34,501 bases of DNA. It comes from Streptomyces sp. CT34 (GTDB lineage Bacteria; Actinomycetota; Actinomycetes; Streptomycetales; Streptomycetaceae). The translations under genes and the position numbers were made by a program. Positions 1 to 8,029 of the stretch are shown piece by piece (within the stretch, counting starts at the first letter, position 1; the number at the start of each line of letters is the position of its first letter). The notes under the pieces were generated by a model, which was not told the DNA's origin, made no database searches, and was given only the letters and a program-made list of their open reading frames with translations. The stretch covers positions 1,053,302 to 1,087,802 of the forward strand of contig NZ_KN708638.1 in the NCBI RefSeq assembly GCF_000805335.1, in the 5' to 3' direction.

Positions 1-317
1 GGGGCCTCGCGGAGCTGTCGTACGCCACCGAGCTGGTGGTCAGCGAGCTGGTCACCAACGCGGTGCGGCACGCGTCGGGGCCGGTGCATCTGCGGCTGCT
101 GCGCGATCTGACGCTGCTGGCGGAGGTGTCGGACGCCGCGCACACCGCGCCGCATCTGCGGCACAGCGCGAGCGACGACGAGGGCGGACGGGGGCTGTTC
201 ATCGTGGCCCAGCTGGTGCAACGCTGGGGTACCCGGTACACGCCGTTCGGCAAGACGATCTGGACCGAGCAGGAGTTTCCGCCCGGGTATCCGGGGGCGC
301 CGCGGCCGATGGGCTGA
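1..317 (+). CDS. ATP-binding protein, anti-sigma factor / HATPase_c type (5' partial)
   Basis: The reading frame is open to the left edge, so the N-terminus is missing. The visible 105 or so residues carry the N-box ELVTNAVRHA and the G-box-like segment DDEGGRGLFIVAQL, which form the ATP-binding Bergerat fold of RsbW/SpoIIAB-like serine kinases and the short regulatory ATPases common in Streptomyces. It ends in a short Pro/Gly-rich tail (PPGYPGAPRPMG). The family usually acts in the cytoplasm as an anti-sigma factor or anti-anti-sigma kinase. No partner sigma or anti-anti-sigma gene is in the window, so its target is unknown. The GTG at 36 is internal to the N-box helix and is not the start. 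Confidence 0.85.
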   Translation, partial: GLAELSYATELVVSELVTNAVRHASGPVHLRLLRDLTLLAEVSDAAHTAPHLRHSASDDEGGRGLFIVAQLVQRWGTRYTPFGKTIWTEQEFPPGYPGAPRPMG

Positions 318-326
318 CCGGGCACG

Positions 327-374
327 GGGGCGGGCGGCCCGGCGCACGCCGTGCGGGTCCCGGGAGCCCGCCCC
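327..374 (+). terminator. Possible structured terminator after the ATPase gene
   Basis: The 9-base arms GGGGCGGGC (327-335) and GCCCGCCCC (366-374) are perfectly complementary. They enclose a smaller hairpin around GCACG-C-CGTGC. The structure starts 10 bases after the stop codon and has no T-run, which is usual for actinobacterial terminators. This is inferred from base pairing only. Confidence 0.4.
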
Positions 375-429
375 ATGATGGAACCAGCGAGGTCCCGGCG
401 ACTCGGCGGGCGCGGACAGAGGAGGACCT

Positions 430-621
430 GTGACGACCAATGGCGGCAAGACCCCGGCCGAGCGGCGGCCGGCCGAGCTGTACACCGGTAGCGAGCGGCC
501 CTTCGATGCGGAGGATCTGGTGAAGGCGTCCGGACGGGAGCCCACGCCCGAGAGCCTGGAGTGGGCCCAGCGCCTGATCGAGGAGAAGGGGCGCGCCGCC
601 ATCGAGCGGTACCTCCCCTGA
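430..621 (+). CDS. Conserved small actinobacterial protein of unknown function (63 aa)
   Basis: A 63-residue soluble, charged protein with no signal peptide or membrane segment. The C-terminal half (PTPESLEWAQRLIEEKGR, then AAIERYLP) is a predicted amphipathic helix. The GTG start is chosen because AGGAGG lies about 6 bases upstream (around 420-425). Codon third positions are almost all G or C, which supports coding. I recognise it only as the kind of short conserved hypothetical protein seen widely in Streptomyces; no function can be assigned. It stands alone, with 112 bp to the next gene on the same strand. Confidence 0.75.
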   Translation: MTTNGGKTPAERRPAELYTGSERPFDAEDLVKASGREPTPESLEWAQRLIEEKGRAAIERYLP

Positions 622-719
622 CGTCGGCGGCGCGGCGGACCGTCCACGGAGGGGCGGCGGGCCGGGCGCGCGCCGGCGGGGCGGCGGTGGCCGCCGGTTC
701 CGGCGCGGGCGCCCGCCGC

Positions 720-725
720 TACCCT
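720..725 (+). promoter_or_regulatory. Candidate -10 element for a leaderless DinB-like transcript
   Basis: TACCCT fits the actinobacterial TAnnnT -10 pattern and ends 8 bases before the ATG at 734. No Shine-Dalgarno sequence is visible in front of that ATG, so transcription starting at or near the A of ATG would make a leaderless mRNA. The call rests on spacing alone. Confidence 0.3.
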
Positions 726-733
726 CGCCTCCC

Positions 734-1239
734 ATGACCACCGAACGCCTCGATCCGCCCCGGCTCGCCGGTGAGCGGGAGACCCTGCGGGCCTGTCTCG
801 ACTTCCACCGCGCCACCCTCGCCATGAAGACCGACGGCCTCACGGACGAGCAGCTGCGCAGCCGCTCGATGCCGCCGTCGACGCTCACGCTGCTCGGCCT
901 GGTGCGGCACATGGCAGAGGTCGAACGGGCCTGGTTCCGCCGGGTGATCAACGGGGAGGACATTCCGCTCGTCTGGTCCGCCGAGGGCGACTACCAGGTG
1001 GCGTACGACGCGAGCGGGGCCACCCGTGCCGAAGCCTTCGCAGCCTGGCAGACCGAGGTGGCCCACGCCCGCCGCATCGAACAGGCGGCGGGCCCGCCCG
1101 ATGTGACCGCCTACCAGCCCAGGTGGGGCGAGGAGGTCTCGCTCCGCCTGGTGATGCTGCACATGATTCACGAGTACGCCCGGCACAACGGCCACGCCGA
1201 CTTCCTGCGGAGGGCATCGACGGGGTCGTGGGCGCCTGA
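734..1239 (+). CDS. DinB / DUF664-family protein with an apparent 3'-end frameshift
   Basis: The protein starts MTTERLDPPRLAGERETLRACLDFHR and has the four-helix DinB/DUF664 pattern: an early helix with LRACLDFHRAT, the LLGLVRHMAEVERAWFRR segment holding the first His, and a late HMIHEYARHNGHADFLRR segment. These histidines form the metal site of the DinB/YfiT fold, a group that includes bacillithiol- or mycothiol-dependent S-transferases and many uncharacterised Streptomyces proteins. The frame as written does not stop after HADFLRR but runs on to 2218, antisense to the next gene. Moving one frame at about 1211-1213 gives E-G-IDGVVGA and a TGA at 1237-1239, the expected family ending. One G therefore seems missing, giving an intact length near 168 residues. 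It is convergent with the GNAT gene. Confidence 0.75.
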
Positions 1240-1252
1240 ACGCCGGGCCCCG

Positions 1253-2140
1253 CTAGCCCAGTTCCAGACTCGTCACGCCGAAGGTGCGCTCCTCGTCGGC
1301 CGTCGGGACCGGCCCGGTGTACATCCGCACGGTGTGCGACCGGGGGGTCAGACCGCGGGCGGTGGCGAGGGCGAGGGCGTCACCGCGGGGTCCGGGGATG
1401 TCCATGCTGACCTCGTCGGCCGGGTCGAGCGGGGCGGTGAGCGCGTCGAAGAGCGCCTCGGCGACCCGGGGCGTGTCGGCGAAGAGCGGGCCGATGCGGT
1501 GGCCGGACCGGGCGGGCCGGATCACTCCGTAGCCGGCGACCGCGCCGTCCCGCAGGAAGACGCGGGCGGTGTGGCCGTCGGCGGTCAGCCAGCGGGCGAC
1601 GAAGCCGCGCCGGTCGGCGGGGAAGCAGCGGCGGTCGTAGGCGGCGACGGCGTCGAGGTGGGCGGCGGTGACCGGTACGACCTCCGGCGGGGTCGGGCCG
1701 GCGGGGGTGGGCCGGCCGGTGTGACGGAGGGTGTCGTGGGCGGGGGTGAACCCGGCGCGCCGGTAGGTGGCTTGCTGGGCGGGGACCGCGTCCAGGCCGA
1801 TCGTACGGGCCGCGGCGTGCGGGACGGCGGCGCGCCAGGTGGCCAGGCCGTGGCCCTCGCCGCGGTGTCCGGGGGCGACGAGGTAGTAGCCCAGGAAGGC
1901 GTAGCGGTCCGAGTAGTTGACGACGGAGACGGCCGAGAGGGTCCGGCCGTCGCGGCGGCCGACGAAGAAGCCGTCGGGGTCGGTCGGGTGGAAGCAGGCG
2001 ATGTCGCCGCGGCCGGGGTTCCAGCCTTCGTCGGCGGTCCACCGCACCACGTCGTGCCAGAGGTCCAACGGGGCGGCGGCGACGGTGAGTTCACCCGGTG
2101 TGCGCGGGGACGGCTGCTGGGTGTCGCTGAGCGGTCGCAT
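1253..2140 (-). CDS. GNAT N-acetyltransferase, two-domain YitH-like
   Basis: 295 residues. The N-terminal GNAT domain has the acetyl-CoA pyrophosphate-binding loop in VAPGHRGEGHGLATWRAA, preceded by the beta-strand AFLGYYLV. After a linker around residue 150, the second half (VPVTAAHLDAVAAYDRRCF to GPVPTADEERTFGVTSLELG) resembles the second GNAT-like domain of YitH-type enzymes (Acetyltransf_18), including the terminal 'MYTG.P..D..R.FGVTSLELG' signature. The substrate is unknown. The ATG at 2140 is preferred because AGAAGGGA sits about 10 bases upstream. The gene follows the permease gene by 35 bp on the same strand, so the two are probably co-transcribed and the enzyme may act on an imported amine or amino acid. 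Confidence 0.85.
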   Translation of the reverse strand: MRPLSDTQQPSPRTPGELTVAAAPLDLWHDVVRWTADEGWNPGRGDIACFHPTDPDGFFVGRRDGRTLSAVSVVNYSDRYAFLGYYLVAPGHRGEGHGLATWRAAVPHAAARTIGLDAVPAQQATYRRAGFTPAHDTLRHTGRPTPAGPTPPEVVPVTAAHLDAVAAYDRRCFPADRRGFVARWLTADGHTARVFLRDGAVAGYGVIRPARSGHRIGPLFADTPRVAEALFDALTAPLDPADEVSMDIPGPRGDALALATARGLTPRSHTVRMYTGPVPTADEERTFGVTSLELG

Positions 2141-2175
2141 GGGGGGTGCGTCCCTTCTGGTGGGGTGCCGGGTGG

Positions 2176-3729
2176 TCAGATCAGGTCCATGGCCGCGACT
2201 TCGTCGGGGCTGCCGTAGCTGACCGGGCCCTGGAACCGGTGGCGGGCGGTGGCGAACCACCACACGGTGGCGATCAGCAGCACCACTGCCAGCGCGATCG
2301 GGGCGTAGTTGAAGGATTCCGGGGTGACCGGGTACGCCTGCGGGAGCATGAAGAGCACATTGCTGACGGCGATCCAGATGACCGCGATGGCGGCGACCGG
2401 CTTGCCGTAGCGGCCCAGGTTCCACGGTCCGGCCTGGAAGTCGCGCAGCCGCAGCCGCAGGAAGATGGGCACGCCGTAGGCGAGGAAGAGCCCGACGACG
2501 TTGATGCTGACGATGGCCGTGAAGGCGGTGTGCGACCACCAGCCGGGCACCACCAGGACCAGCGAGCAGGCCGCGGCGAGCCAGACGGCCTTGACGGGGG
2601 TACGGGTGCGCGCGGAGACCGAATGCCACCAACGGGAGCCGGGCATCGCGCCGTCGCGGGAGAAGGCGAAGATCTGCCGGGTATTGCTGGTCATGTTGGC
2701 GAGTCCGCAGAACAGCATGGCGCCGATAACAATCAGCAGCAGGAACTTCGCGGTCTGCACACCGAGTGCGTCGATGAGAATCTGCACCGGCGGGGCGTCC
2801 GCCTTCGCCTCGTGGTCATAGTCGCGGATGGCGTACACCAGAGCGAGCATGAGGATGAGGCCGGTGACGGCGGAGCAGCCGATGGCCCGCATGATCCCGC
2901 GCGGTGCGTTGACGGTCGCCTTCACCGTTTCTTCGGACATGTGGAAGCTGCCGTCGAAACCGGTGAACGTCCAGCTGGTGACCAGCAGTCCGAGCATTCC
3001 GCCGTAAAGGGCGTTGGTGAAGCCGGTGTTGTTGGCGAAGTGCGCGACGTACGACGGGGATTGGTGGTGCGCCGGAATGAGCGCCAGCGCGCCGACGATC
3101 ACCACCATGCCGATCAGCAGCCACCACACCGAAATCCGGTTCAGTACGGCAACGAGCCGTACGGTGTAGGTGTTGGCCAGGGCTTGCACCAGCAGAATGG
3201 CCGCGGTGATGGCCACCGTCTGCGGTGCGGTGGGCACGTAGGCCGGCCACTGCATGGCGATGAAGGCCTGGATGAAGGTGGCCGCGGCGAAGTTGGTGGC
3301 GGCGGTGCCGCCGACCTGGCCGACGAAGTTGAGCCAGCCCGTGTACCAGGACCAGGCGCCCTGGTGCCGCTTGGCGAGCTTGCCGGCCGAGAAGTAGAGC
3401 GCGCCGCTGGTCGGGTACGCGGAGGCGATCTCGCCCATCGCGGCACCCACGAACAGCACCATGACCGAGACGCCGATCCAGCCGAATATCAAAACGCGCG
3501 GACCGCCGGCTCCCATACCGAAGCCGAAGGACGAGAAGATGCCCGAGACGATGTTGATGATCGTGAACGAGATGGCGAAATTGTCGAAGGCCCGGAATCT
3601 CCGGGTGAGTTTCCGCGGATACCCCATGGCATGCAGTGTCGCGTCATCGTCGAGAGCGACGGGATCCGCATCGTGCGGGATTTTCGATCGGTTTTTCGCG
3701 CGAGTTGGGGACGAGGTACGCTCGGGCAC
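2176..3729 (-). CDS. Amino acid permease, APC family (GABA/choline permease-like branch)
   Basis: 517 residues with about 12 predicted membrane helices. The N-terminal consensus DNFAISFTIINIVSGIFSSF and the GWIGVSVMVLFVGAAMGEIASAYPTSGALY region are diagnostic of the amino acid/choline transporter branch of the APC superfamily, which includes yeast BAT1-like and bacterial GabP-like carriers. Later signatures include TGFDGSFHMSEET and FAFSRDGAMPGSRWW. It should import an amino acid or amine with protons; the exact substrate cannot be read from sequence. The GTG at 3729 is chosen because AGAAAGG lies 9 bases upstream; the frame stays open further upstream, but that part lies antisense in the next gene. 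It is likely in one operon with the upstream TPR-like gene (59-bp gap) and the downstream GNAT gene. Confidence 0.9.
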   Translation of the reverse strand: MPERTSSPTRAKNRSKIPHDADPVALDDDATLHAMGYPRKLTRRFRAFDNFAISFTIINIVSGIFSSFGFGMGAGGPRVLIFGWIGVSVMVLFVGAAMGEIASAYPTSGALYFSAGKLAKRHQGAWSWYTGWLNFVGQVGGTAATNFAAATFIQAFIAMQWPAYVPTAPQTVAITAAILLVQALANTYTVRLVAVLNRISVWWLLIGMVVIVGALALIPAHHQSPSYVAHFANNTGFTNALYGGMLGLLVTSWTFTGFDGSFHMSEETVKATVNAPRGIMRAIGCSAVTGLILMLALVYAIRDYDHEAKADAPPVQILIDALGVQTAKFLLLIVIGAMLFCGLANMTSNTRQIFAFSRDGAMPGSRWWHSVSARTRTPVKAVWLAAACSLVLVVPGWWSHTAFTAIVSINVVGLFLAYGVPIFLRLRLRDFQAGPWNLGRYGKPVAAIAVIWIAVSNVLFMLPQAYPVTPESFNYAPIALAVVLLIATVWWFATARHRFQGPVSYGSPDEVAAMDLI

Positions 3730-3788
3730 TACCGCAACCTTTCTGGTGGGGGATATTCGACGGATCGCCGAAACAGTCGGTGGGCGCG

Positions 3789-4745
3789 TCACATAGCGTG
3801 CGGAACGGGGAGACCGCAGGATCGGCGGGCTTTGGTGAGCTGTTCTTCGGGATCGCCGAAGACACTCCAGGGCATACGGGAGGCATAGCGCCCCATGGCG
3901 GTGAGGACTTCCCGGGCCTCGAATTCGTGTTTCGCCATGTAGAGCGCATGGGCCAGATAGGCGAGATCGAGAACCGGGGTGAAGCGGTAACCGGCCACCT
4001 GCGGAAACCAGTTGCGGTAGATCCCCATGGCGGTGCTGATCCACTGCGGCTGTTCCCAGGTGCGGTCCGCCAGCAGGGCGTCGGGGTTGTAGTCCTCGAC
4101 CAGCGCCACCAGCGGCAGCAGCCGCAGCGGCGAGGACGCGGCGGCTCGCTGGCTCAGGAAGGCGGCGACGTCCCAGCTCGCGCTGGAGGAGCCGCCGTGG
4201 CGGGTGAAGAAGAACGAGAGGAAACGATGGTGCGCCTCACGGTGCCACGGGTCGAGCCGGAGGATGTGCGCGAAGAGGTACCAGGGGCCCGTCGGAGAGG
4301 TCAACAGCCCCTTGGGAGCGGGGTCCTGCCGCCGTTCGAGCCGGGCCAGGGCGAGCTGCGCGACCCAGGGGGTGGGGTCCTCGGGCGCCATTTTCGCGGC
4401 CCGCTCGCAGGCCGTCTGCGCTATCCGTACGAGGGCACCCGCCCGGCGGTCACCGGCGTCGGACATACGCAGCGCCCGGAGCATCGCCACCCGGGCCCAT
4501 AAAAGGGCGGCTTCCGGACCGGGTTCTTCGTCGAGCCAGCGCTCGGCCAGATCTGAGTCGGCCGCCACGGACGCCAGCACCAGCGAACGGTGGGCCCGTA
4601 CCTCGAAATCCCGGCGGGCCTCCTTGAGCACCTCATGGGCGCCGAAGTACCGCCCGGCCCGGACATCCGTGCAGGCCCGCGCCAGCGCCCGGTCATCGGC
4701 CGCTGGGCTCCACACATACTGCCCCTCGAAAGAGTCGGCCGGCAT
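3789..4745 (-). CDS. Uncharacterised TPR-like helical repeat protein
   Basis: 318 residues, soluble and rich in Ala, Arg and Leu, with repeated helix pairs such as LARACTDVRAGRYFGAHEVL, SVAADSDLAERWLDEEP, ALVRIAQTACERAAKMAPED and AYLAHALYMAKHEFEAREVL that look like tetratricopeptide-type repeats. Conserved-looking aromatic patches are GPWYLFAHILRLDPWHREAH and GIYRNWFPQV. Streptomyces genomes carry similar unannotated proteins, but I cannot name a function. The ATG at 4745 has GGGAGGGG about 4 bases upstream. It appears to be the first gene of a three-gene unit with the amino acid permease and GNAT genes. Confidence 0.7.
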   Translation of the reverse strand: MPADSFEGQYVWSPAADDRALARACTDVRAGRYFGAHEVLKEARRDFEVRAHRSLVLASVAADSDLAERWLDEEPGPEAALLWARVAMLRALRMSDAGDRRAGALVRIAQTACERAAKMAPEDPTPWVAQLALARLERRQDPAPKGLLTSPTGPWYLFAHILRLDPWHREAHHRFLSFFFTRHGGSSSASWDVAAFLSQRAAASSPLRLLPLVALVEDYNPDALLADRTWEQPQWISTAMGIYRNWFPQVAGYRFTPVLDLAYLAHALYMAKHEFEAREVLTAMGRYASRMPWSVFGDPEEQLTKARRSCGLPVPHAM

Positions 4746-4963
4746 GTTCCCCTCCCGGTCCAGGCAGGCACCTCGCGGCTTCCGCGCATTCCGTCCGCGC
4801 CGAATTCGGCTGGACCGCCACCGCTGGTCAATCGGCCGCGGCCCATACCCTACTCATTTCCTCCTCATTTCGAAAACACTCGTCTGGAATATCTGGTTCC
4901 GCACCTTTTTGCCGCTATGAGATTGAAAATCAAACCACCGCCGCCCACAGCGGATCGGCATAT
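4746..4963. other. Intergenic region upstream of the TPR-like gene
   Basis: This 218-bp gap lies downstream of the MFS stop and upstream of the minus-strand TPR-like gene. Bases 4850-4950 are noticeably less GC-rich than the surroundings, as expected for a promoter. A minus-strand TAGGGT (4852-4847) fits the TAnnnT -10 pattern, but no convincing -35 element accompanies it. I see no hairpin strong enough to call a terminator and no RNA gene. Confidence 0.3.
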
Positions 4964-6394
4964 TCACTCGGCCCGGCACACCACACAGGCCACCAGGCCC
5001 CCGGCCACCCCGATCGCGCCCGCCACGAGGAACACCGCACCCAGCCCGTCCGCGTACGCCACCGCCGAGGCGCCCGCGCCGGCCCCCGGCACCGAGCGGT
5101 GGAAGACGGTGCCCAACAGCGCGACACCCAGCGCCAGTCCGAGCTGCCGGGCGCTGTTGGCCGCCGCGGCGGCGACACCGGTGTGCGCCGGCGGGGCCGA
5201 GGCCATCGCGATCGCCGGCAGCACGGGCGACACCAGCCCCGCACCGACGCCGGTGACGACCAGCCCCGGCAGCAACACCGGCCAGGAGGAACCGGGTTGG
5301 GCCGCGGGCAGCAGCGCCAGATCACCGAGGCCGACGAGCAGGGTGCCGCCCCCGACGCTCCACCGGGCGGGCATCCGGTGCAGTGCGCTGCCGGCCAGCG
5401 CGGAGGTGGCGAAGAAGGCGAGCGGCTGGACGGTGATGACGAGTGACGTGGCGAAGGAGCTGAGCCCGGCGCCGTTCTGGAGCCAGAGCGAAACCACCGG
5501 CAGGAACGCGAACGCGCCGAGGTAGTAGGCGCCGGAGGCGAGCAGCAGCCCGTCGAACGCGGGCTTGCGGAACAGCGCGAGCGGAATCATCGGATGCGCC
5601 GACGCCCGCTCGACGGCGGCGAACGCGACCAGCAGCGCCGCACCGAGCCCGAACCCGAGCAGGGTCGCGGTGTCGCCCCACCCGGCCTCGCCGCCGCGCA
5701 CGAAGCCGAAGGTGATACCGGTCGCGGCGAGGGTGAAGGTGGCGATTCCCGGCCAGTCGACCGGGGCCGGCGTACCGGTGCGATCGGCCGGCACCCTGGT
5801 GGCGAGCCAGAGGGCGGCGGCGCAGAGCGGCAGCGCGCCGTAGAAGATCCACTGCCAGGACAGGAGTTGGGTGAGCATGCCGCCGGCGACGTTGCCGATG
5901 CCGGCCGCCGCCCCGGCGACCGCGCCCCAGACGGCGAACGCGCGGGCCCGGTCGCGTCCCTCGTAGGCCAGGCCGATCAGCGGGACGAGGGTGGCGAACA
6001 TCGCCGCACCCGCGATGCCCTGCACCGCGCGGGCGGCGATGAGGAGTTGGACGTTCCCGGCCAGCGCGCAACCGAGGGTGGCGGCGGTGAAGACGACCAG
6101 CCCGAGCACGTGGAGGCGCTTGCGGCCCAGCGCGTCCCCCAGGGATCCCATGCCGAGGAGCAGCCCGGCGAGGGCGAGCGTGTAGACGTCGACGATCCAT
6201 TGCAGGGCGCCGAAGCCGGCCCGCAGATCGCCGGCCATCCGGGGCAGCGCCACGGTCACGATCGTCGCGTAGACCAGCAGCAGAAACGTGCCGAGGCAGG
6301 CGGCCACGAGGGGCAGCCACTTCCCCCTGGTGGGGCGGGGAGTGTAGGGGCGGTCGTGGGCCCGAGGCGCCGTGCCGGCCAGGTGTGAGTCCAT
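4964..6394 (-). CDS. MFS drug-resistance-type exporter (DHA2/EmrB-QacA branch)
   Basis: 476 residues with 12 to 14 predicted membrane helices. TM1 is WLPLVAACLGTFLLLVYATIV followed by TVALP, and motif A between TM2 and TM3 reads GSLGDALGRKRLHVLG. The TM5 motif C-like run GAVAGAAAGIGNVAGGMLTQ is typical of drug:H+ antiporters. Q-W-I-V-D-V-Y after helix 1 is characteristic of the DHA2 branch. Likely role: proton-driven efflux of a small hydrophobic compound; the substrate is unknown. The ATG at 6394 is preceded by AGGGTGAGG. Only 25 bp separate it from the divergent CGNR regulator, which is a plausible local controller of this exporter. Confidence 0.9.
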   Translation of the reverse strand: MDSHLAGTAPRAHDRPYTPRPTRGKWLPLVAACLGTFLLLVYATIVTVALPRMAGDLRAGFGALQWIVDVYTLALAGLLLGMGSLGDALGRKRLHVLGLVVFTAATLGCALAGNVQLLIAARAVQGIAGAAMFATLVPLIGLAYEGRDRARAFAVWGAVAGAAAGIGNVAGGMLTQLLSWQWIFYGALPLCAAALWLATRVPADRTGTPAPVDWPGIATFTLAATGITFGFVRGGEAGWGDTATLLGFGLGAALLVAFAAVERASAHPMIPLALFRKPAFDGLLLASGAYYLGAFAFLPVVSLWLQNGAGLSSFATSLVITVQPLAFFATSALAGSALHRMPARWSVGGGTLLVGLGDLALLPAAQPGSSWPVLLPGLVVTGVGAGLVSPVLPAIAMASAPPAHTGVAAAAANSARQLGLALGVALLGTVFHRSVPGAGAGASAVAYADGLGAVFLVAGAIGVAGGLVACVVCRAE

Positions 6395-6419
6395 GGCCTC
6401 ACCCTGATGTAATGCTCCT

Positions 6420-6941
6420 ATGCAGCTGAACCCTTACGGGGAGGACGCGGTCCGCTATGTGATCGAGCTCACCAACACCCCGCCGACCGGCGTGGACGAG
6501 CTGGCCCAACGCTCCGTCGCGGCCGGGATGGTCCTGGACCGCCCGGTGACGGAGGCCGATCTGACGGCGGTACGGGACTTCCTGGACCGCTGGGCCGGCA
6601 TCGTCGACGCGCCCACGGACGAACAGCGGGCCGCACTGCTCAACGCTCTGCTCGCGGACACCGCCGCCCACCCCAGGGTCACCGATCACGCCGACGGCGG
6701 CTGGCACATCCACTACCGCGAGGACGGCCAGAGCCTCGGCGGGGTGCTGCGGGCGGTGGGCAGCGTCGGCACCGCACTGCATCTGACCGGCCTGGGAATG
6801 CACCGGCTCGGCCGCTGCGCACTGGCCGAATGCGGTAATGCCTACGCGGACTTCAGCCGCGCCGGCCGGCAGCGCTACTGCTCCCCCACCTGCGCCAACC
6901 GCGATGCGGTACGCCGGCACCGCGCCCGCGCGCGGGCCTGA
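6420..6941 (+). CDS. CGNR zinc-finger domain transcription factor
   Basis: 173 residues. The N-terminal ABATE-like region (MQLNPYGEDAVRYVIELTNT, then PPTGVDELAQRS, then a helical stretch with DLTAVRDFLDRWAGI) is followed by the C-terminal zinc finger in which GRCALAECGNAYAD and RYCSPTCANRDAVRRHRARAR provide C-x4-C and C-x3-C. The usual CGNR tetrapeptide is CANR here, a conservative change. The family binds DNA and is thought to be stress-responsive; the ABATE part may sense a ligand. It is divergent from an MFS exporter with a 25-bp gap and no clear Shine-Dalgarno sequence, so its mRNA may be leaderless. Confidence 0.85.
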   Translation: MQLNPYGEDAVRYVIELTNTPPTGVDELAQRSVAAGMVLDRPVTEADLTAVRDFLDRWAGIVDAPTDEQRAALLNALLADTAAHPRVTDHADGGWHIHYREDGQSLGGVLRAVGSVGTALHLTGLGMHRLGRCALAECGNAYADFSRAGRQRYCSPTCANRDAVRRHRARARA

Positions 6942-7005
6942 GCGGTGCATAAAGAAAAGGTGTTTGTTAAACCAATCCACCGGCCCGTCCACGACCCGGT
7001 GCACC

Positions 7006-7027
7006 GCTTCGCCACCGGAGGCGAAGC
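7006..7027 (+). terminator. Hairpin downstream of the CGNR gene
   Basis: GCTTCGCC (7006-7013) pairs perfectly with GGCGAAGC (7020-7027) around a 6-base loop, 65 bases after the CGNR stop. There is no T-run. It may be a terminator or a structured leader; this is inference from base pairing. Confidence 0.35.
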
Positions 7028-7120
7028 TCCACAAACATGAAATCGGCTCAAGAGCAACCGTAATTAGCGGAAGCTACTATCCGGAAGCGCGCGATCACAT
7101 GTAGCGTTCGTTCGGACCGG

Positions 7121-7148
7121 AGCCGTGACTTCGCATCACGTCACGGCT
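7121..7148. repeat. 9-bp-arm inverted repeat upstream of the winged-helix regulator
   Basis: AGCCGTGAC (7121-7129) and GTCACGGCT (7140-7148) are perfect inverted copies around a 10-base spacer. The position, 210 bp before the regulator start, fits either an operator or an RNA hairpin. No second copy was noticed elsewhere in the window. Confidence 0.4.
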
Positions 7149-7357
7149 GAACACGGGCCTGGGCGCACTCGTTCTCCCGAGCAGGATGGGAGCGATTGCC
7201 CCGATGGGCGCACCCGCATCACGAGTGCCGGTGCCCCGGCCCGGCACCGTACGTGGGCTGCGCCGCGATCGCTGCGCAGCAGAACAGCACCCCGAACGTC
7301 GAGCACCGCCATGTCTGTCCGAACACGCCTGCTTTGCAAGAGGAATGGGCCCAGATC

Positions 7358-7909
7358 ATGTTTTTGAACTCCTCGACGACCCCCCTTGCGTTGCGACTGG
7401 AGGCCGACTTCAGCCGGCCGGCACTGGCCGGCCCCGGCGAAGGCCCGCCCCTGGCGGTCGATCGGCTTCCCGACGGCAAGTGGCAGCTCACCTTGCACGA
7501 TTTGGAGCCTGTATCGATGCACCGACCGACCTCGGACGAGCTCCGCATCATCCTCGCACCGCCCTGTGAAGCGCCGCCCGGCCCGGCCGCGGTCGGCGCG
7601 CCCGCCCGGGCCCGCGCCGTCCGGCCGGACCCGATCCAGATCGACGAGGCCGCCCGGACGGTCTCCATCGACGGACGGCAACTGAACATCCCCCGGCTGG
7701 AATTCGACCTGCTCGCCCACCTGGTCCTGCACCCGCAGCGGGCGTTCACCCGCCAGCAGCTGATGGACGCGGTCTGGCCGGAGTGCCAGTCCAGCGCCCG
7801 CACCGTCGACGTCCACATCGCCCGGCTGCGCCGCCGGCTCGGACCGCGCCGGCGCAAGTCCATCAGTACGGTCTTCGGCATCGGATACAAGTACCTGCCC
7901 ATGCCGTGA
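7358..7909 (+). CDS. OmpR/PhoB-type winged-helix regulator lacking a receiver domain
   Basis: 183 residues from the ATG at 7358 (GAGGAA upstream). The C-terminal 95 residues are a clear Trans_reg_C domain: IQIDEAARTVSIDGRQLNIP (beta wing start), LEFDLLAHLVLHPQRAFTRQ, LMDAVWPE, then RTVDVHIARLRRRLG (recognition helix) and STVFGIGYKYLP (C-terminal wing). The N-terminal 85 residues have no phospho-acceptor receiver fold and match nothing I recognise; they may bind a ligand or partner. It lies just before the HypX-like gene, in convergent orientation, and near a repeat-peptide operon. OmpR-type domains bind direct repeats about one helical turn apart, and a 10-bp tandem array lies at 9898-9957, so it is a plausible pathway-specific regulator. 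Confidence 0.85.
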   Translation: MFLNSSTTPLALRLEADFSRPALAGPGEGPPLAVDRLPDGKWQLTLHDLEPVSMHRPTSDELRIILAPPCEAPPGPAAVGAPARARAVRPDPIQIDEAARTVSIDGRQLNIPRLEFDLLAHLVLHPQRAFTRQQLMDAVWPECQSSARTVDVHIARLRRRLGPRRRKSISTVFGIGYKYLPMP

Positions 7910-7924
7910 ACAGGGGTTGGGTGT

Positions 7925-7964
7925 GCGGGCCGTTGGCCGACGGGAAGGTCGGCCAACGGCCCGC
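7925..7964. terminator. Strong bidirectional terminator hairpin
   Basis: A perfect 17-bp stem (7925-7941 with 7948-7964) encloses the loop GGGAAG. It sits 15 bases after the winged-helix stop and 65 bases beyond the convergent HypX-like stop, so it can serve both transcripts. No T-run is present. Confidence 0.75.
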
Positions 7965-8029
7965 TGACGCCGTATCAGCCGACCGGAAGTGGACACACCT
8001 GCCCGGAGGCACGGCCGGCGCACGGTGTG

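Larger units (their letters stand above)
6942..7357. other. Intergenic region between the CGNR gene and the winged-helix regulator
   Basis: 416 bp without a convincing gene. The first 120 bases are comparatively AT-rich (for example around 6950-6975), as are 7055-7085. Two hairpins are listed separately. A same-strand frame upstream of the regulator start is open from 7196, but its residues (MPRWAHPHHECRCPGPAPY) look non-conserved and its codon use is poorer, so I treat it as the 5' untranslated region. This stretch probably holds the regulator promoter. Confidence 0.4.

Noticed and set aside
1240..2218. Long plus-strand open frame continuing the DinB-like gene over the GNAT gene
   Set aside because: Its Gly/Val/Arg-rich translation is the antisense shadow of the minus-strand GNAT gene, and the family ending appears in another frame at 1237.
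3730..4044. N-terminal extension of the amino acid permease
   Set aside because: It overlaps the TPR-like gene in antisense-free but non-conserved residues, while GTG 3729 has a good ribosome-binding site and gives the normal family length.
7196..7357. N-terminal extension of the winged-helix regulator starting near 7196
   Set aside because: Residues are non-conserved with poor codon bias, and the ATG at 7358 has an upstream GAGGAA.
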